Source: Pseudomonas siliginis (GTDB lineage Bacteria > Pseudomonadota > Gammaproteobacteria > Pseudomonadales > Pseudomonadaceae). From it: a stretch of DNA of 64,000 bases. Below are positions 48,398 through 58,523 of this stretch, one piece after another (position 1 is the stretch's first letter; each line of letters begins with the position of its first letter). The notes under the pieces are model-generated. The model was not told where the DNA came from. It worked only from the letters and a program-made list of their open reading frames with translations, and made no database searches. A program made the position numbers and the translations under genes. Location: the NCBI RefSeq assembly GCF_019145195.1, contig NZ_JAHSTW010000006.1, positions 248,001 through 312,000 on the forward strand, read 5' to 3'.

Positions 48398-49404
48398 GCG
48401 GCCACCCCTTCTTCGTCCCCTGTCAGGCTCTTGTAACGCTCGGCGAAGAACTCCCGAACGTCGGCGCATTGTGTTTCCGTACCATCCAAACGATTGAAAC
48501 GGGCGCGAAACTCCTTGGCGCCCGGCAAGGTTGCGAGATACCAGCCCACATGCTTGCGGGCAATGCGCACGCCCATCACGTCACCATAAAAGGCGTGAAG
48601 GGCAGCCAGATGCTCCAGCAGGATGCGTTCCACTTCGCTCAGTTCCGGCGCCGGCAATTTCTCGCCGGTACGCAGGAAATGATCGATCTCGCGAAAAATC
48701 CATGGCCGCCCTTGAGCGGCACGGCCTATCAGCAGGCCATCGGCACCGGTCGCATCAAGCACGTATCGGGCCTTTTCCGGCGAATCGATATCGCCATTGG
48801 CAAACACCGGGATCGACACGGCCTGCTTGATCGCGGCAATCGTGTCGTACTCGGCTTCCCCTGTGTACAGATCGGCGCGCGTACGGCCATGCACGGCCAG
48901 CGCTGTGATCCCGGCCTGTTCGGCGATCTTCGCCACGTTCAGACCGTTCTTGTTCTCGCGATCCCAACCGGTGCGGATCTTCAGGGTGACCGGCACATCA
49001 ACCGCGGCCACTACGGCCTGCAGGATCTCGGTCACCAGTGCTTCGTCTTTCAGCAACGCGGAGCCGGCGGCCTTGTTGCAGACCTTCTTGGCCGGGCAAC
49101 CCATGTTGATATCGATAATCTGCGCGCCCAGCTCGACGTTGGCCCGTGCCGCATCGGCCAGCATCTGCGCGTCGCCACCGGCAATCTGCACCGAGCGCGG
49201 CTCGGGATCGCCTTCGTGGATCATGCGCATGCGCGACTTGCGGGTATTCCACAGGCTCATGTCACTGGTGACCATTTCCGAGACTACAAGCCCTGCGCCC
49301 AGACGCTTGCACAGCTGACGAAAGGGCTGGTCGGTGACGCCCGCCATCGGGGCGAGAATCAAACCGTTCTGCAATGTATATGGGCCGATGCGTACCGCCG
49401 ACAT
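48394..49404 (-). CDS. dusB: tRNA-dihydrouridine synthase B DusB
   Basis: FMN-dependent reductase that makes dihydrouridine in tRNA. It is 336 aa with the family signatures [19 protein letters not shown], the catalytic-Cys motif [35 protein letters not shown] and [12 protein letters not shown]. It is the first gene of the dusB-fis pair. Confidence 0.97.
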   Translation of the reverse strand: MSAVRIGPYTLQNGLILAPMAGVTDQPFRQLCKRLGAGLVVSEMVTSDMSLWNTRKSRMRMIHEGDPEPRSVQIAGGDAQMLADAARANVELGAQIIDINMGCPAKKVCNKAAGSALLKDEALVTEILQAVVAAVDVPVTLKIRTGWDRENKNGLNVAKIAEQAGITALAVHGRTRADLYTGEAEYDTIAAIKQAVSIPVFANGDIDSPEKARYVLDATGADGLLIGRAAQGRPWIFREIDHFLRTGEKLPAPELSEVERILLEHLAALHAFYGDVMGVRIARKHVGWYLATLPGAKEFRARFNRLDGTETQCADVREFFAERYKSLTGDEEGVAA

Positions 49405-49588
49405 AGGACTTCCCTGAAGTGGGGCCGGATCATGAGAGTTCGAAAAAGGGTGGGCATGATACCCGCTCTCGATGACTGGTTAAAGGCTGAATTGAACAAA
49501 ATCTGAACAGTTATTCTGTTATCGCCAACGGTTTGGTCGGCTGCGATCAGTCAGAAAAATGCCGTCAATCCGGAAACGCTGAAGCGGT

Positions 49589-50848
49589 TCATTCCGGTGA
49601 GTGGAAGTTCAGGCTGTAATTCACCGCTTTCGGCCCCGGATCGAGAATATCCAGGGCGATGTGGATCGGCGTCTGCGGCGGCATTTCCGCGAGGCCTTCG
49701 AGATCGCCGCTCAGATACTCGCCGGGTTTGAAGCGACGACTGGCGATCAGATGACCGTTGAGGTCGGCGAAGCGCAGTTCGAGCAAAGGGAACGGCTGGG
49801 AAAACGTCGCCCGGTTGTAAATGATCGCATCGACCACCAGCGCCCCGCTGAACTCGGGATGGCTGCGCACCACCAGGTTGCTGCTCTTGATTTTGCCGAT
49901 ATCGACTTTCGACGGCACGGTGCAGCCGATCTGCGGGCAGATCTGCTGGAACCACGGTCGGTATTGATCCTGCCGCGCCAGTTCCTCGAAGTGATAGGCA
50001 ACGTACTGAGCGGCAAGGCCGCCGGCCGCCAACACCACCAGCACCAGCCACAGCAGGCGCCGGCCCCAGGGCGAGCGGCGTTGCTGCCAGTCCAGTTGCA
50101 GCGGGTCGTCGGTCAGATCCTGCAGGACCTCGGCGCGCACGCCGGGCTCGGCCCGTTCGCGTTTTTTGCGCGGCGAAGTGATCAATGGCAGATCGTCGTC
50201 ATCGTTATCGTCGCTGGCCGACAGGCGTTCGCGGCGGGCGTTGGGGTCGATCGGGTCATGCAGGCGCAATTGCGGAATCGGCGGCTCGTCGTCCAGGTCC
50301 ACCGGCTCCAGTGTCAACGAGGGTTCGGTGCGCTCGGGTTCGAGGGTTTCGACGCCGTCAATATCCGGCTCGACATCCGGCGCTGCGCTGCGCTCATCCG
50401 CAGGCTCGCTGAACAGGCTGTCGGGCCATGTGCCTTCGTCCGGTTCCGGGCTGTCGCGCCGTGCGCTCAAGGATTCTTCGCGGGTACGGCCGAATTCGGC
50501 GGCCGGCTGGATTTCGCGCTGTTCGAGGCGGGCGAGTTCTTCGTCCAGATCGAGGCTGTCCAGATCCAGTTCCGACGCGCTCCATTGCTTCTGGCTGATG
50601 GCGCGCGGTGCGGGGATCTGTTCGACGACCGCAGAATCGCTGACAGGCGCGGACGCTTCAGGCAGCGCTGGTACGACCGGCGTCACCATGTCCTTGCCAG
50701 AATGTTGCTCGAGCAGCTGCTTGGCGGCATTGAACACTTGCAGGCAGGAGCCGCAACGAACCACGCCGCGCGCCACGCTCAACTGAGCATGGTTGACGCG
50801 GAAACTGGTCTGGCAATGCGGGCATTGGGTGACGAAACTGTCGGTCAT
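49589..50848 (-). CDS. Zinc-ribbon (MJ0042) / DUF3426 membrane protein
   Basis: A 419-aa protein. The N-terminal MJ0042-type zinc finger is CPHCQTSFRVNHAQLSVARG followed by VRCGSC (two CxxC knuckles). A long acidic, low-complexity linker (residues about 50-240), one membrane helix (RLLWLVLVVLAAGGLAAQY) and a C-terminal DUF3426 domain (SSNLVVRSHPEFSGALVVDA ... RFKPGEYLSG) follow. The start at 50848 (MTDSFVTQC) is the family start. It lies between prmA and dusB as in other pseudomonads. Its function is unknown; a membrane-anchored metal-dependent sensor or assembly factor is possible. Confidence 0.88.
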   Translation of the reverse strand: MTDSFVTQCPHCQTSFRVNHAQLSVARGVVRCGSCLQVFNAAKQLLEQHSGKDMVTPVVPALPEASAPVSDSAVVEQIPAPRAISQKQWSASELDLDSLDLDEELARLEQREIQPAAEFGRTREESLSARRDSPEPDEGTWPDSLFSEPADERSAAPDVEPDIDGVETLEPERTEPSLTLEPVDLDDEPPIPQLRLHDPIDPNARRERLSASDDNDDDDLPLITSPRKKRERAEPGVRAEVLQDLTDDPLQLDWQQRRSPWGRRLLWLVLVVLAAGGLAAQYVAYHFEELARQDQYRPWFQQICPQIGCTVPSKVDIGKIKSSNLVVRSHPEFSGALVVDAIIYNRATFSQPFPLLELRFADLNGHLIASRRFKPGEYLSGDLEGLAEMPPQTPIHIALDILDPGPKAVNYSLNFHSPE

Positions 50849-50878
50849 GCGGCGATCCGGTTCAGGCAAGCGGTCATT

Positions 50879-51757
50879 TTAGCGCCGACGCCCGGTGATG
50901 CGCACCCAGCCATCGCGATTGGCGATCGGGTCGAGCTCGAAGTCCTGCGCATAAGCTGCCGCTACTTCTTCGCCCTGCTCGGCGAGGATGCCCGACAGCG
51001 CCAGACGCCCGCCGCTCTTGACCAGGCTGGACAGTTGCGGCGCCAGCGACACCAGCGGGCCGGCGAGAATGTTGGCCACCAGCACGTCGGCCTGAACCTG
51101 CGGCAGATCCTCGGGCAGGTACAGCGGGAACAGCTCATCGGCAATGTTGTTGCGCCCAGCGTTGTCGCGCGAGGCTTCCAGTGCCTGCACGTCGATGTCG
51201 GTGCCCACGGCTTCCTTGGCGCCGAGCAGCAGGGCGGCAATCGCCAGAATCCCCGAGCCACAGCCGAAGTCGAGCACGTGGCAGTCTTTCAGATCCTGGC
51301 CGTCGAGCCATTCCAGGCACAGCGCGGTGGTCGGGTGGGTGCCGGTGCCAAACGCCAGGCCCGGGTCCAGCAGCAGATTGACCGCGTCAGGCTCGGGTGC
51401 GGCGTGCCAGCTCGGCACGATCCACAGGCGCTGGCCGAAACGCATCGGCTCGAAGCCGTCCATCCAGCTGCGTTCCCAGTCCTGGTCTTCGATGACTTCG
51501 CTGTGGTGCTCGGGCAACGGGCTGCCGGTCAGCAATTCCAGATGGGCCAGCACCGGTTCCGGTTCGGTACCGCCTTCGAACAGCGCCAGCAAGTGGGTGT
51601 GCGACCACAGCGGCGTGGTGTTGAGTTCCGGTTCGAAGATCGGCTGGTCTTCGGCGTCCATGAAAGTCACCGACACGGCGCCGACTTCGAGGAATGCGTC
51701 CTCGTAGGTTTCGGCTTGTTCCGGGGTGATGGCGAGACGGACTTGCAGCCAAGGCAT
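50879..51757 (-). CDS. prmA: Ribosomal protein L11 methyltransferase PrmA
   Basis: SAM-dependent trimethylation of ribosomal protein L11. The start at 51757 ([20 protein letters not shown]) has AAAGG about 8 bases upstream and yields 292 aa. It has the PrmA hallmarks [40 protein letters not shown] and [19 protein letters not shown]. It is divergent from the large toxin-like gene. Confidence 0.97.
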   Translation of the reverse strand: MPWLQVRLAITPEQAETYEDAFLEVGAVSVTFMDAEDQPIFEPELNTTPLWSHTHLLALFEGGTEPEPVLAHLELLTGSPLPEHHSEVIEDQDWERSWMDGFEPMRFGQRLWIVPSWHAAPEPDAVNLLLDPGLAFGTGTHPTTALCLEWLDGQDLKDCHVLDFGCGSGILAIAALLLGAKEAVGTDIDVQALEASRDNAGRNNIADELFPLYLPEDLPQVQADVLVANILAGPLVSLAPQLSSLVKSGGRLALSGILAEQGEEVAAAYAQDFELDPIANRDGWVRITGRRR

Positions 51758-51873
51758 GGCGGGCACCTTTGAAAATCTGTGGGGCAGCCCGAAGCTGCAA
51801 AAGCGCGCAGTTTACGCCAGGTCGCCGGCAAAGTGGACACACCGCTTGGCTGTTACACATTCGTGGCCGCGAT

Positions 51874-51885
51874 ATACATATGTAT
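51874..51885. promoter_or_regulatory. 12-bp perfect palindrome ATACATATGTAT, candidate operator
   Basis: A symmetric AT-rich site in otherwise GC-rich DNA, 66 bases upstream of the toxin-like gene start and about 117 bases upstream of prmA. It could be an operator or part of a promoter; nothing identifies the regulator. Confidence 0.3.
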
Positions 51886-51951
51886 GGCCTGAGCACTTTT
51901 GTCGGCAAATAGAGTGAGCGCTCATCTCTACGTAACAAAAGGCTGGACGAC

Positions 51952-54900
51952 ATGGCGGATCAACAAGGGACTGTAGAAGAAAAACCACCGATAGCCACTG
52001 CGTCTACGGGGTCGGTGCAGGAGATCCTCCTGCGCATCACGCGCTGGCAGGTGATGATCGACAAGCGCTTGAACAGCCAGATGACGTTGCTCGAGGCGCT
52101 GGAGCATTTCGCATTGACTGAACTGCGCAGGCATTACCCGGACGGCCATTTTGCCCCGGGCTTTGTGGTTGCCCTGCTTGACGCCATTTTGCAAAAGCTG
52201 ATCGACGGCCGGCCAGTCATGTTCCTGGCGCTCCAGGACGCGCCATTTCGCTGGCCGGGGGGCGCTGACCCCGGTTTACCGTCCAGCCGTCATGAGCATG
52301 TGATCCGGACGGTGGATAGCGTTTCGTTGCACTTTCTCGACCAGTACAAAAAATACCTGCGAGAACATTGGGCGACAAAAGGGCGAGAGGCGTTGTTCGA
52401 TCGCCTGATCAAACGCAAGCTGCGGCGCTATATCAAGGACATCGAGTTGCTGTTGCGCCGTGACCAACTGGCGGGCCTGACACTGGATCAATTGCGCAGC
52501 AAAATCGACCGGGTTCAGGCCCGCAGCACGCGGCGGTACCGATTGACCGCCCTGGCAACGGGTGCAGAAAAAAAGATTCTCGAGGCGCATTCCTTTGCGC
52601 AACTGCCGTTATGGATGAAGGCGCTGAAGGAGCCGGATCGCACCTTGTTGCGCGATTATCAGGAGCAGACCTCACTGGCGCAGGCAGCTCTCGATGACCT
52701 GCTGCAGGGCCACGGCTCGTTGCGCGACTTTGCCCGCCGGCAGGCCATCGAATACATTCAGCTCAAGCTCGACATGGCGGTTGAACCAGACCGGATCGAC
52801 GTGCGGCTCAGATGGCGCTCGGCGGTCGGTGAGCCGACCCACAATCGCAGCCTCAGTGACCTGCTGGCATGCGGGCCGATCGGTCAGGACTTCGCAGCGG
52901 TACTGGAGATCAGCAGTCCTGCGCCATTGCGCAACCAGTCACTCAAACCGGCATTCATTGCCGACATGCTGGCGGAACAGGATTATCCGGCGGACTACCT
53001 GCGAGCCCTCGCCGAGCAGTACCAGCGCACCGACGTGCAAAAGGCACTCATCGACTGGTTCACCGTACGGCTCAAGCAGAGCGCATTCGTCGCGCGCTGC
53101 GCAGCTCATCTGTCGGACTCCGACCATGAGCGTCTCGAGCAGATGTGGTCTGGGCAAGCGGCAATGAAACCGTTGCAAGTGGCCGCTTTGACGCTGCCCA
53201 ACGGCATGCAATGCGCCGATCTTCTGGTGTTCTACCAGGCAGAGACTGAGCAAACGTTGAATAACCTGGTGCTGTACGCGCCCAACAAGCCGGACGGTCA
53301 GGAGTGGGTCCGGTTGCCTTCGATCGCGGCGTTGACCGGCGAAGTATGGAGCTGGACGCAGAGCGAATCCGGTCGCGAGTACTTGTTGCAGCAGCTTTCG
53401 CCGACGGCACATCACCCTGCACGGGATTATCTGTTGGCCGCTGCGGCCAGCCCCGCTCTCTGGGGCATGCAGAGTGACCTTCGACGAACGCCCTTGCCGT
53501 TCGACGAGTGCGTCGAAGCCGCTGCAAAAATGGCCCTGGCAAACAACCTGCAGCGGGTCGAGCAGGACAACTCGCTGCGCTGGTACACGACGCTCGGGCT
53601 CGAGGCACGCCGGCGCATCAGCAGTCTGAATCAGGAACTGATCGTTCATCAGCAGGTTTTCAACGAGCTGCTGGGCGGTTTCGAGGTTTTTGTCGATTTC
53701 GCCAGGCGCACGGTAGCCGCAGCGATCACACCCTACATGCGCAGCAAGAACGTGCTGGAACCGGTCGATCCGGCCACTGTGTTGATCGATTACAACCCTG
53801 GCATCGCCGACCGCAGGAAGCAGCAGGTGGCCACGCTGCTCGACCTGGCCATTCACGGCTACGATGACAACTCCGGCATCGAACATCCGAAAAAAGGCGT
53901 GCAATCGTCGGTTGGCCAGGACCTGAGCCAGGTGCGCAGCGCCGATCTGGCGCTGTATCTGCGCCGGGCGTGGCTGGGTGAAAAATACGCCAGCGAGATC
54001 CGTGGCAAATATCTCGACCCGCGTGATGCTGCCTACGAACCGCGTCGTTTTGCCTACCGCAACGTGCTGCTGTCAAAGATGGACCGGGATTTACGCGTGG
54101 CCAGAAGTCAGGCGGGATTGAGCGACGCGGTGTATTCAGCGCTGGTCCGTCAGGTCTCTCTGTTGAGCGAGGTGCCAGCATCGGGTACGCATTTTCCGGG
54201 CGCGAGCATGGTTGAAAGTGACGGCGTGTTCAGGTTCACCGTGCGCCATCACGTCGTGCTCGGGGTGTATGTGCTGACCTCGTTCGACCCCGAGCCGTCC
54301 TGGTGGCTGTACACGCCTGATGCCCCCGACGGCATTGTCGTGCGTGCGTATCAGTCACTGTTCGGCGACATCGCGGGCGCGTTGCATGACTACTTGATGG
54401 CGCGTACGCCGGTTGCTGCGCGCAGCATCGTGTCGCGCACCCTGTATGCGATTGCGGCAAAAAAACAACGCGTCGATACGCTGCACGAAGCGCAGCGCTT
54501 GATTGACGCGCGCAGCGAGTTCAATGCGTACATCGAGCGCGCGGTCACGGATGTGCAGGACATCACCACCAGCCGCGCGCAAATGATCGAACGCCAAGTG
54601 GTCAAGGGGCTGATGTTTGCGGCTGCACCGTTTTGCATGGTGTTCCCTCCGTTTGCCTTGCTGCTTGACGTTGTGTTGATTGCCGTCAGCGCGGGTCAGG
54701 CGGTCGCGGCGCATCTGGAGGGTGACGTCGATGGCGCTCTCGGCCACTGGCTGGAGGCGTCGTGGGGGGCGCTGTTTGCCATGGTCGGCGCCGGCAGTGC
54801 GATCAAGTGGCTGGGCGGTGCGGCCAGAAGTCTGAAGCACACCATGAGGCCGGTCTCGTTGTTGTCAGAGCGTCTGAATACCGTGGCTCCGCTACGCAGG

Positions 54901-55905
54901 AAAGCGCTGCCGGCGATCCGCGAAGTACGCTTCCATGCCAGGCAGGCCGTCAGCAAGACGCCCGAACGTTTGCAAAGGGTGAGCGAAGAAGGCGTCTTTT
55001 TCGGCACCTGGCGCAGCCCGCCCAGCGCTGCACAGCCGCAACCGGCCTATTACATTCGCAACAAAGGCAAGTATTTCCTGGTCAGGGAAAATCCGCATTT
55101 CGGTGGGCTGAGCCTGGTCGATGCTCGTCGCCCGAGCGCCATCTATCAGCAACCGATACGTCTTAGTGCGGGCGGCAAGTGGACACACGCCAGGGTCGGA
55201 CTCACGGGTGGCAACGTGCGCAACCTTGGGCGCGTGAATAATTTGAATGATGCTTTTCCTGGAGGTGTCGAGCCGGTGCTGAACCGCGGCGCGCTGCAGG
55301 GCGAAGCCGTGGTGGCGCATTTCCGTCCGGGATCGCGAGATAACTACCTGTTTTCCCTGAATGCGCAAAGTTGCGTCATCGCCTCGCTGTATAACCCGAC
55401 GACAAGAGTGGGGGCGGTCATTCATTTTGATCACAATATTCGCCCCTTGATCGAGCGAAGTGTCACGCAGGTGCTGGAGCGTCTGGGGGGAACACCGCAG
55501 AACATTCGCGCCACGCTGGTGGGTGGCGACTGGCTGTCGGCGGGCGCTGACATCGGCGGTCCGGTCAGGCGCGTGTTGCGCGAACAGGGCCTGCAGCCGA
55601 CCTGGGATTACTGGTCATACTCGTCGTGCCTGGGCAACAGCTATGGCGTGGTGCTGAATCTGAACAATGGAGTCTCGCGAGTGTTCAAGCATTCCTCTGG
55701 TCAGATTGGCAGGCTGTACAACCCGCTTATCGCCAGATCGAGCTATGCCACGGACGGGCTCTCGATACGTGCCCGAAACTTTACGAGGCGGTTCACCCGC
55801 AAACCGTTACATGAAAACGCAGCAGGAGCGGTGGTCGATGAGGCTGGCCTGCGGGCATCTGCCACAATGGTCGAGCAGCAGGCGTTCTCCACAGTGATGG
55901 TCTGA
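51952..55905 (+). CDS. Dermonecrotic-toxin-type giant protein with C-terminal CheD-like glutamine deamidase domain
   Basis: A 1317-aa protein. Residues 1 to about 870 are helix-rich, of the DUF6543/dermonecrotic toxin type seen in pseudomonads (LLEALEHFALTELRRHYPDG, FLDQYKKYLREHW, KRKLRRYIKDIELLLRRDQL). Residues about 884-950 hold two hydrophobic segments (LMFAAAPFCMVFPPFALLLD and WGALFAMVGAGSAIKWLGG) that could serve translocation. Residues about 1110-1235 resemble chemotaxis deamidase CheD. SLNAQSC aligns with TLGLGSC, with C1141, H1158 exactly 17 residues on, and S1135 where CheD has its catalytic Thr. Conserved TRVGAVIH, RATLVGGDWL and the following IGGPVRRVLREQGL complete the match. CheD deamidates glutamines in chemoreceptors; the CNF toxins use a related fold. 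A glutamine-deamidating effector is therefore predicted; the target is unknown. There is no signal peptide, secretion system or immunity gene nearby. Confidence 0.78.
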   Translation: MADQQGTVEEKPPIATASTGSVQEILLRITRWQVMIDKRLNSQMTLLEALEHFALTELRRHYPDGHFAPGFVVALLDAILQKLIDGRPVMFLALQDAPFRWPGGADPGLPSSRHEHVIRTVDSVSLHFLDQYKKYLREHWATKGREALFDRLIKRKLRRYIKDIELLLRRDQLAGLTLDQLRSKIDRVQARSTRRYRLTALATGAEKKILEAHSFAQLPLWMKALKEPDRTLLRDYQEQTSLAQAALDDLLQGHGSLRDFARRQAIEYIQLKLDMAVEPDRIDVRLRWRSAVGEPTHNRSLSDLLACGPIGQDFAAVLEISSPAPLRNQSLKPAFIADMLAEQDYPADYLRALAEQYQRTDVQKALIDWFTVRLKQSAFVARCAAHLSDSDHERLEQMWSGQAAMKPLQVAALTLPNGMQCADLLVFYQAETEQTLNNLVLYAPNKPDGQEWVRLPSIAALTGEVWSWTQSESGREYLLQQLSPTAHHPARDYLLAAAASPALWGMQSDLRRTPLPFDECVEAAAKMALANNLQRVEQDNSLRWYTTLGLEARRRISSLNQELIVHQQVFNELLGGFEVFVDFARRTVAAAITPYMRSKNVLEPVDPATVLIDYNPGIADRRKQQVATLLDLAIHGYDDNSGIEHPKKGVQSSVGQDLSQVRSADLALYLRRAWLGEKYASEIRGKYLDPRDAAYEPRRFAYRNVLLSKMDRDLRVARSQAGLSDAVYSALVRQVSLLSEVPASGTHFPGASMVESDGVFRFTVRHHVVLGVYVLTSFDPEPSWWLYTPDAPDGIVVRAYQSLFGDIAGALHDYLMARTPVAARSIVSRTLYAIAAKKQRVDTLHEAQRLIDARSEFNAYIERAVTDVQDITTSRAQMIERQVVKGLMFAAAPFCMVFPPFALLLDVVLIAVSAGQAVAAHLEGDVDGALGHWLEASWGALFAMVGAGSAIKWLGGAARSLKHTMRPVSLLSERLNTVAPLRRKALPAIREVRFHARQAVSKTPERLQRVSEEGVFFGTWRSPPSAAQPQPAYYIRNKGKYFLVRENPHFGGLSLVDARRPSAIYQQPIRLSAGGKWTHARVGLTGGNVRNLGRVNNLNDAFPGGVEPVLNRGALQGEAVVAHFRPGSRDNYLFSLNAQSCVIASLYNPTTRVGAVIHFDHNIRPLIERSVTQVLERLGGTPQNIRATLVGGDWLSAGADIGGPVRRVLREQGLQPTWDYWSYSSCLGNSYGVVLNLNNGVSRVFKHSSGQIGRLYNPLIARSSYATDGLSIRARNFTRRFTRKPLHENAAGAVVDEAGLRASATMVEQQAFSTVMV

Positions 55906-55925
55906 TGGGTTTGTTGCAGGCATAA

Positions 55926-55955
55926 AAAAACCCGATCCGCAGGGATCGGGTTTTT
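55926..55955. terminator. Bidirectional intrinsic terminator between the toxin-like gene and accC
   Basis: A 13-bp stem including AAAAACCCGATCC / GGATCGGGTTTTT with a GCAG loop, with A- and T-runs for both directions. It separates two convergent genes. Confidence 0.93.
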
Positions 55956-55970
55956 CATACCGCTTCAGCC

Positions 55971-57326
55971 TTACGACTGTTTGGCGAGCTTGTGCTCGAG
56001 GTAGTGAATGTTCACACCGCCCTTGCAGAAGCCTTCGTCACGAACCAGATCACGATGCAGCGGGATGTTGGTCTTGATCCCGTCGACCACGATTTCGTCC
56101 AGGGCATTGCGCATGCGTGCCATGGCTTCGTCGCGGGTTGCGCCGTAAGTGATCAGCTTGCCGATCAGCGAGTCGTAGTTCGGTGGCACGGCATAACCGC
56201 TGTACAGGTGCGAATCGACGCGAACGCCGTTGCCGCCTGGGGCGTGGAAATGCTTGACCGTGCCCGGGCTCGGCATGAAGGTCTTCGGATCTTCAGCGTT
56301 GATCCGGCACTCCAGCGAGTGACCACGGATGACCACGTCATCCTGAGTGAACGACAGCTTGTTGCCAGCGGCGATGCTGAGCATCTCCTTGACGATGTCG
56401 ATACCGGTGACCATCTCCGAAACCGGATGCTCCACCTGAACACGGGTGTTCATTTCGATGAAGTAGAAACGACCGTTTTCGTAGAGGAACTCGAAAGTAC
56501 CGGCGCCACGGTAGCCGATGTCGATGCACGCCTTGACGCAGCGAGCCAATACTTCCTGGCGCGCTTTCTCGTCGATGCCCGGTGCCGGTGCTTCTTCGAG
56601 AACCTTCTGGTGACGACGCTGCAGCGAGCAGTCGCGGTCGCCCAGGTGGATGGCGTGGCCCTGGCCGTCGGACAGGACCTGCACTTCGACGTGGCGCGGG
56701 TTGGTGAGGAATTTTTCCAGATAGACCATCGGGTTGCCGAACGCCGCGCCTGCTTCGGAGCGGGTCAGTTTCGCCGAGGCGATCAGGTCTTCTTCCTTGT
56801 GCACCACGCGCATGCCGCGACCACCACCGCCACCGGCGGCCTTGATGATCACCGGGTAGCCGACTTCACGACCGATGCGCAGTGCCGTTTCTTCGTCTTC
56901 CGGCAGCGGGCCGTCGGAACCTGGAACGGTCGGTACGCCTGCTTCGATCATCGCGTGCTTGGCCGATACCTTGTCGCCCATCAGGCGGATGGTGTCGGCT
57001 TTCGGGCCGATGAAGGCGAAGCCGGAGTTCTCGACCTGCTCGGCAAAATCGGCGTTTTCCGCGAGGAAACCGTAGCCTGGGTGAATGGCGGTAGCGCCGG
57101 TCACTTCAGCGGCAGCGATGATGGCCGGAATGTGCAGGTAAGACTGAGCGGCGGACGCCGGGCCGATGCAGACGGATTCGTCTGCCAGACCCAGGTGCAT
57201 CAGCTCTTTGTCGGCCTTGGAGTAAACGGCGACGGTCTTGATGCCCATCTCTTTGCAGGCACGCAGAATCCGCAGGGCGATCTCACCGCGGTTAGCGATC
57301 AGAACTTTTTCCAACTTCGCAGTCAT
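55971..57326 (-). CDS. accC: Acetyl-CoA carboxylase, biotin carboxylase subunit AccC
   Basis: Carboxylates the biotin of AccB with ATP and bicarbonate in fatty-acid synthesis. The start at 57326 ([20 protein letters not shown]) has GGAGAG upstream and gives 451 aa, the normal length. ATP-grasp features are [37 protein letters not shown] and [17 protein letters not shown]. It lies 17 bases after accB. Confidence 0.98.
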   Translation of the reverse strand: MTAKLEKVLIANRGEIALRILRACKEMGIKTVAVYSKADKELMHLGLADESVCIGPASAAQSYLHIPAIIAAAEVTGATAIHPGYGFLAENADFAEQVENSGFAFIGPKADTIRLMGDKVSAKHAMIEAGVPTVPGSDGPLPEDEETALRIGREVGYPVIIKAAGGGGGRGMRVVHKEEDLIASAKLTRSEAGAAFGNPMVYLEKFLTNPRHVEVQVLSDGQGHAIHLGDRDCSLQRRHQKVLEEAPAPGIDEKARQEVLARCVKACIDIGYRGAGTFEFLYENGRFYFIEMNTRVQVEHPVSEMVTGIDIVKEMLSIAAGNKLSFTQDDVVIRGHSLECRINAEDPKTFMPSPGTVKHFHAPGGNGVRVDSHLYSGYAVPPNYDSLIGKLITYGATRDEAMARMRNALDEIVVDGIKTNIPLHRDLVRDEGFCKGGVNIHYLEHKLAKQS

Positions 57327-57343
57327 CAAAGGCTCTCCGCGGT

Positions 57344-57802
57344 TCAAACGATGGTGAACAGCGGTTGGTCGTACTCAACCGGCTGGCCGTCTTCGACGAG
57401 GATGGATTCGATCACACCGCTGGTTTCAGCTTCGATGTGGTTCATCATCTTCATGGCTTCGACGATGCACAGGGTGTCGCCTTTCTTCACGGTCTGGCCG
57501 ACTTCAACGAAGGCAGGCGAGGTTGGCGAAGATTTACGGTAGAAGGTGCCGACCATCGGCGAACGGGCCACGGTGCCGTTCAGCGCGGGTGCAGCAGCGG
57601 CAGCCGGAGCAGCGGCAGCGACTGGCGCGGCAGCAGGGGCAGCGGCCGGAGCCTGCATCGGGGCTGGCGCGTAGTACTGCTGCGCCGGGGTCTTGCTGTG
57701 ACGGCTGATGCGTACGGACTCTTCGCCTTCCTTGATCTCGAGCTCGTCGATGCCGGACTCTTCCAGCAATTCGATCAGTTTCTTAACTTTACGGATATCC
57801 AT
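57344..57802 (-). CDS. accB: Acetyl-CoA carboxylase, biotin carboxyl carrier protein AccB
   Basis: A 152-aa carrier that is biotinylated on K118 within [15 protein letters not shown]. It has the N-terminal helix ([20 protein letters not shown]), an Ala/Pro-rich flexible linker (residues about 45-75) and the C-terminal lipoyl/biotinyl domain including the thumb segment around [16 protein letters not shown]. It sits between aroQ and accC in one operon. Confidence 0.98.
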   Translation of the reverse strand: MDIRKVKKLIELLEESGIDELEIKEGEESVRISRHSKTPAQQYYAPAPMQAPAAAPAAAPVAAAAPAAAAAPALNGTVARSPMVGTFYRKSSPTSPAFVEVGQTVKKGDTLCIVEAMKMMNHIEAETSGVIESILVEDGQPVEYDQPLFTIV

Positions 57803-57826
57803 GAATCATCAACTCCCAAGGGTCGG

Positions 57827-58282
57827 TCAGGGGCGTATAGCTTGGTGTTCAAGCTGCTCTAGTGCGGCCTCCAGGGCCAGTCGGTAACCGCTGGCGCCAA
57901 GGCCGCAGATCACTCCTACCGCTACATCGGAGAAGTAGGAGTGATGGCGGAAAGGTTCGCGCTTGTGCACGTTGGACAAATGCACTTCGATGAATGGGAT
58001 GCTCACTCCCAGCAGCGCGTCACGTAATGCGACACTTGTGTGCGTAAAAGCCGCCGGATTGATCAGAATGAAGTCCACGCCTTCACCGCGTGCAGCGTGG
58101 ATGCGATCGATCAATTCGTACTCGGCGTTGCTTTGCAGGTGCAGCAGATGATGGCCGGCTTCACGGGCGCGCCGCTCCAGATCCTGATTGATCTGCGCCA
58201 GGGTCGTCGACCCGTAGGTCCCCGGTTCCCGGGTGCCGAGCAGGTTCAGGTTGGGGCCATGCAGCACCAGTAGCGTTGCCAT
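57827..58282 (-). CDS. aroQ: 3-dehydroquinate dehydratase type II AroQ
   Basis: Type II dehydroquinase of the shikimate pathway. The start at 58282 ([20 protein letters not shown]) has AAGGA about 10 bases upstream; 151 aa is normal for the dodecameric enzyme. Active-site motifs are [16 protein letters not shown] (with the lid Tyr/Arg), [17 protein letters not shown] and [20 protein letters not shown]. It heads the aroQ-accB-accC operon. Confidence 0.97.
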   Translation of the reverse strand: MATLLVLHGPNLNLLGTREPGTYGSTTLAQINQDLERRAREAGHHLLHLQSNAEYELIDRIHAARGEGVDFILINPAAFTHTSVALRDALLGVSIPFIEVHLSNVHKREPFRHHSYFSDVAVGVICGLGASGYRLALEAALEQLEHQAIRP

Positions 58283-58448
58283 CTGCGTTGTCCTTGTTAT
58301 CAATGAGCAGTCGTCAGAACCCGGCGACTATGCCGCAAAGCCTTTGTGACTGTCCAGTTCCATGCAATAGGCGGCACGATGGGCGATGTTTGCGCGAAAT
58401 TTGTGACCGAGGATCAGGATCCGGTCACTTGTAATGACAGGGCCGCCG

Positions 58449-58519
58449 CCTTCGCGAGCAGGCTCGCTCCCACAGGGGTATGCATTCCAATGTGGGAGCG
58501 AGCCTGCTCGCGAAGGCGG
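58449..58519. repeat. REP doublet (REPIN-like) between aroQ and the chemoreceptor gene
   Basis: Inverted pair (CCTTCGCGAGCAGGCTCGC ... GCGAGCCTGCTCGCGAAGG) with a spacer of about 30 bases, ending 4 bases before the chemoreceptor stop codon. Confidence 0.9.
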
Positions 58520-58523
58520 TGTG

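Noticed and set aside
55992..57542. 516-codon plus-strand frame opposite accC
   Set aside because: Antisense shadow; no ribosome site or family features.
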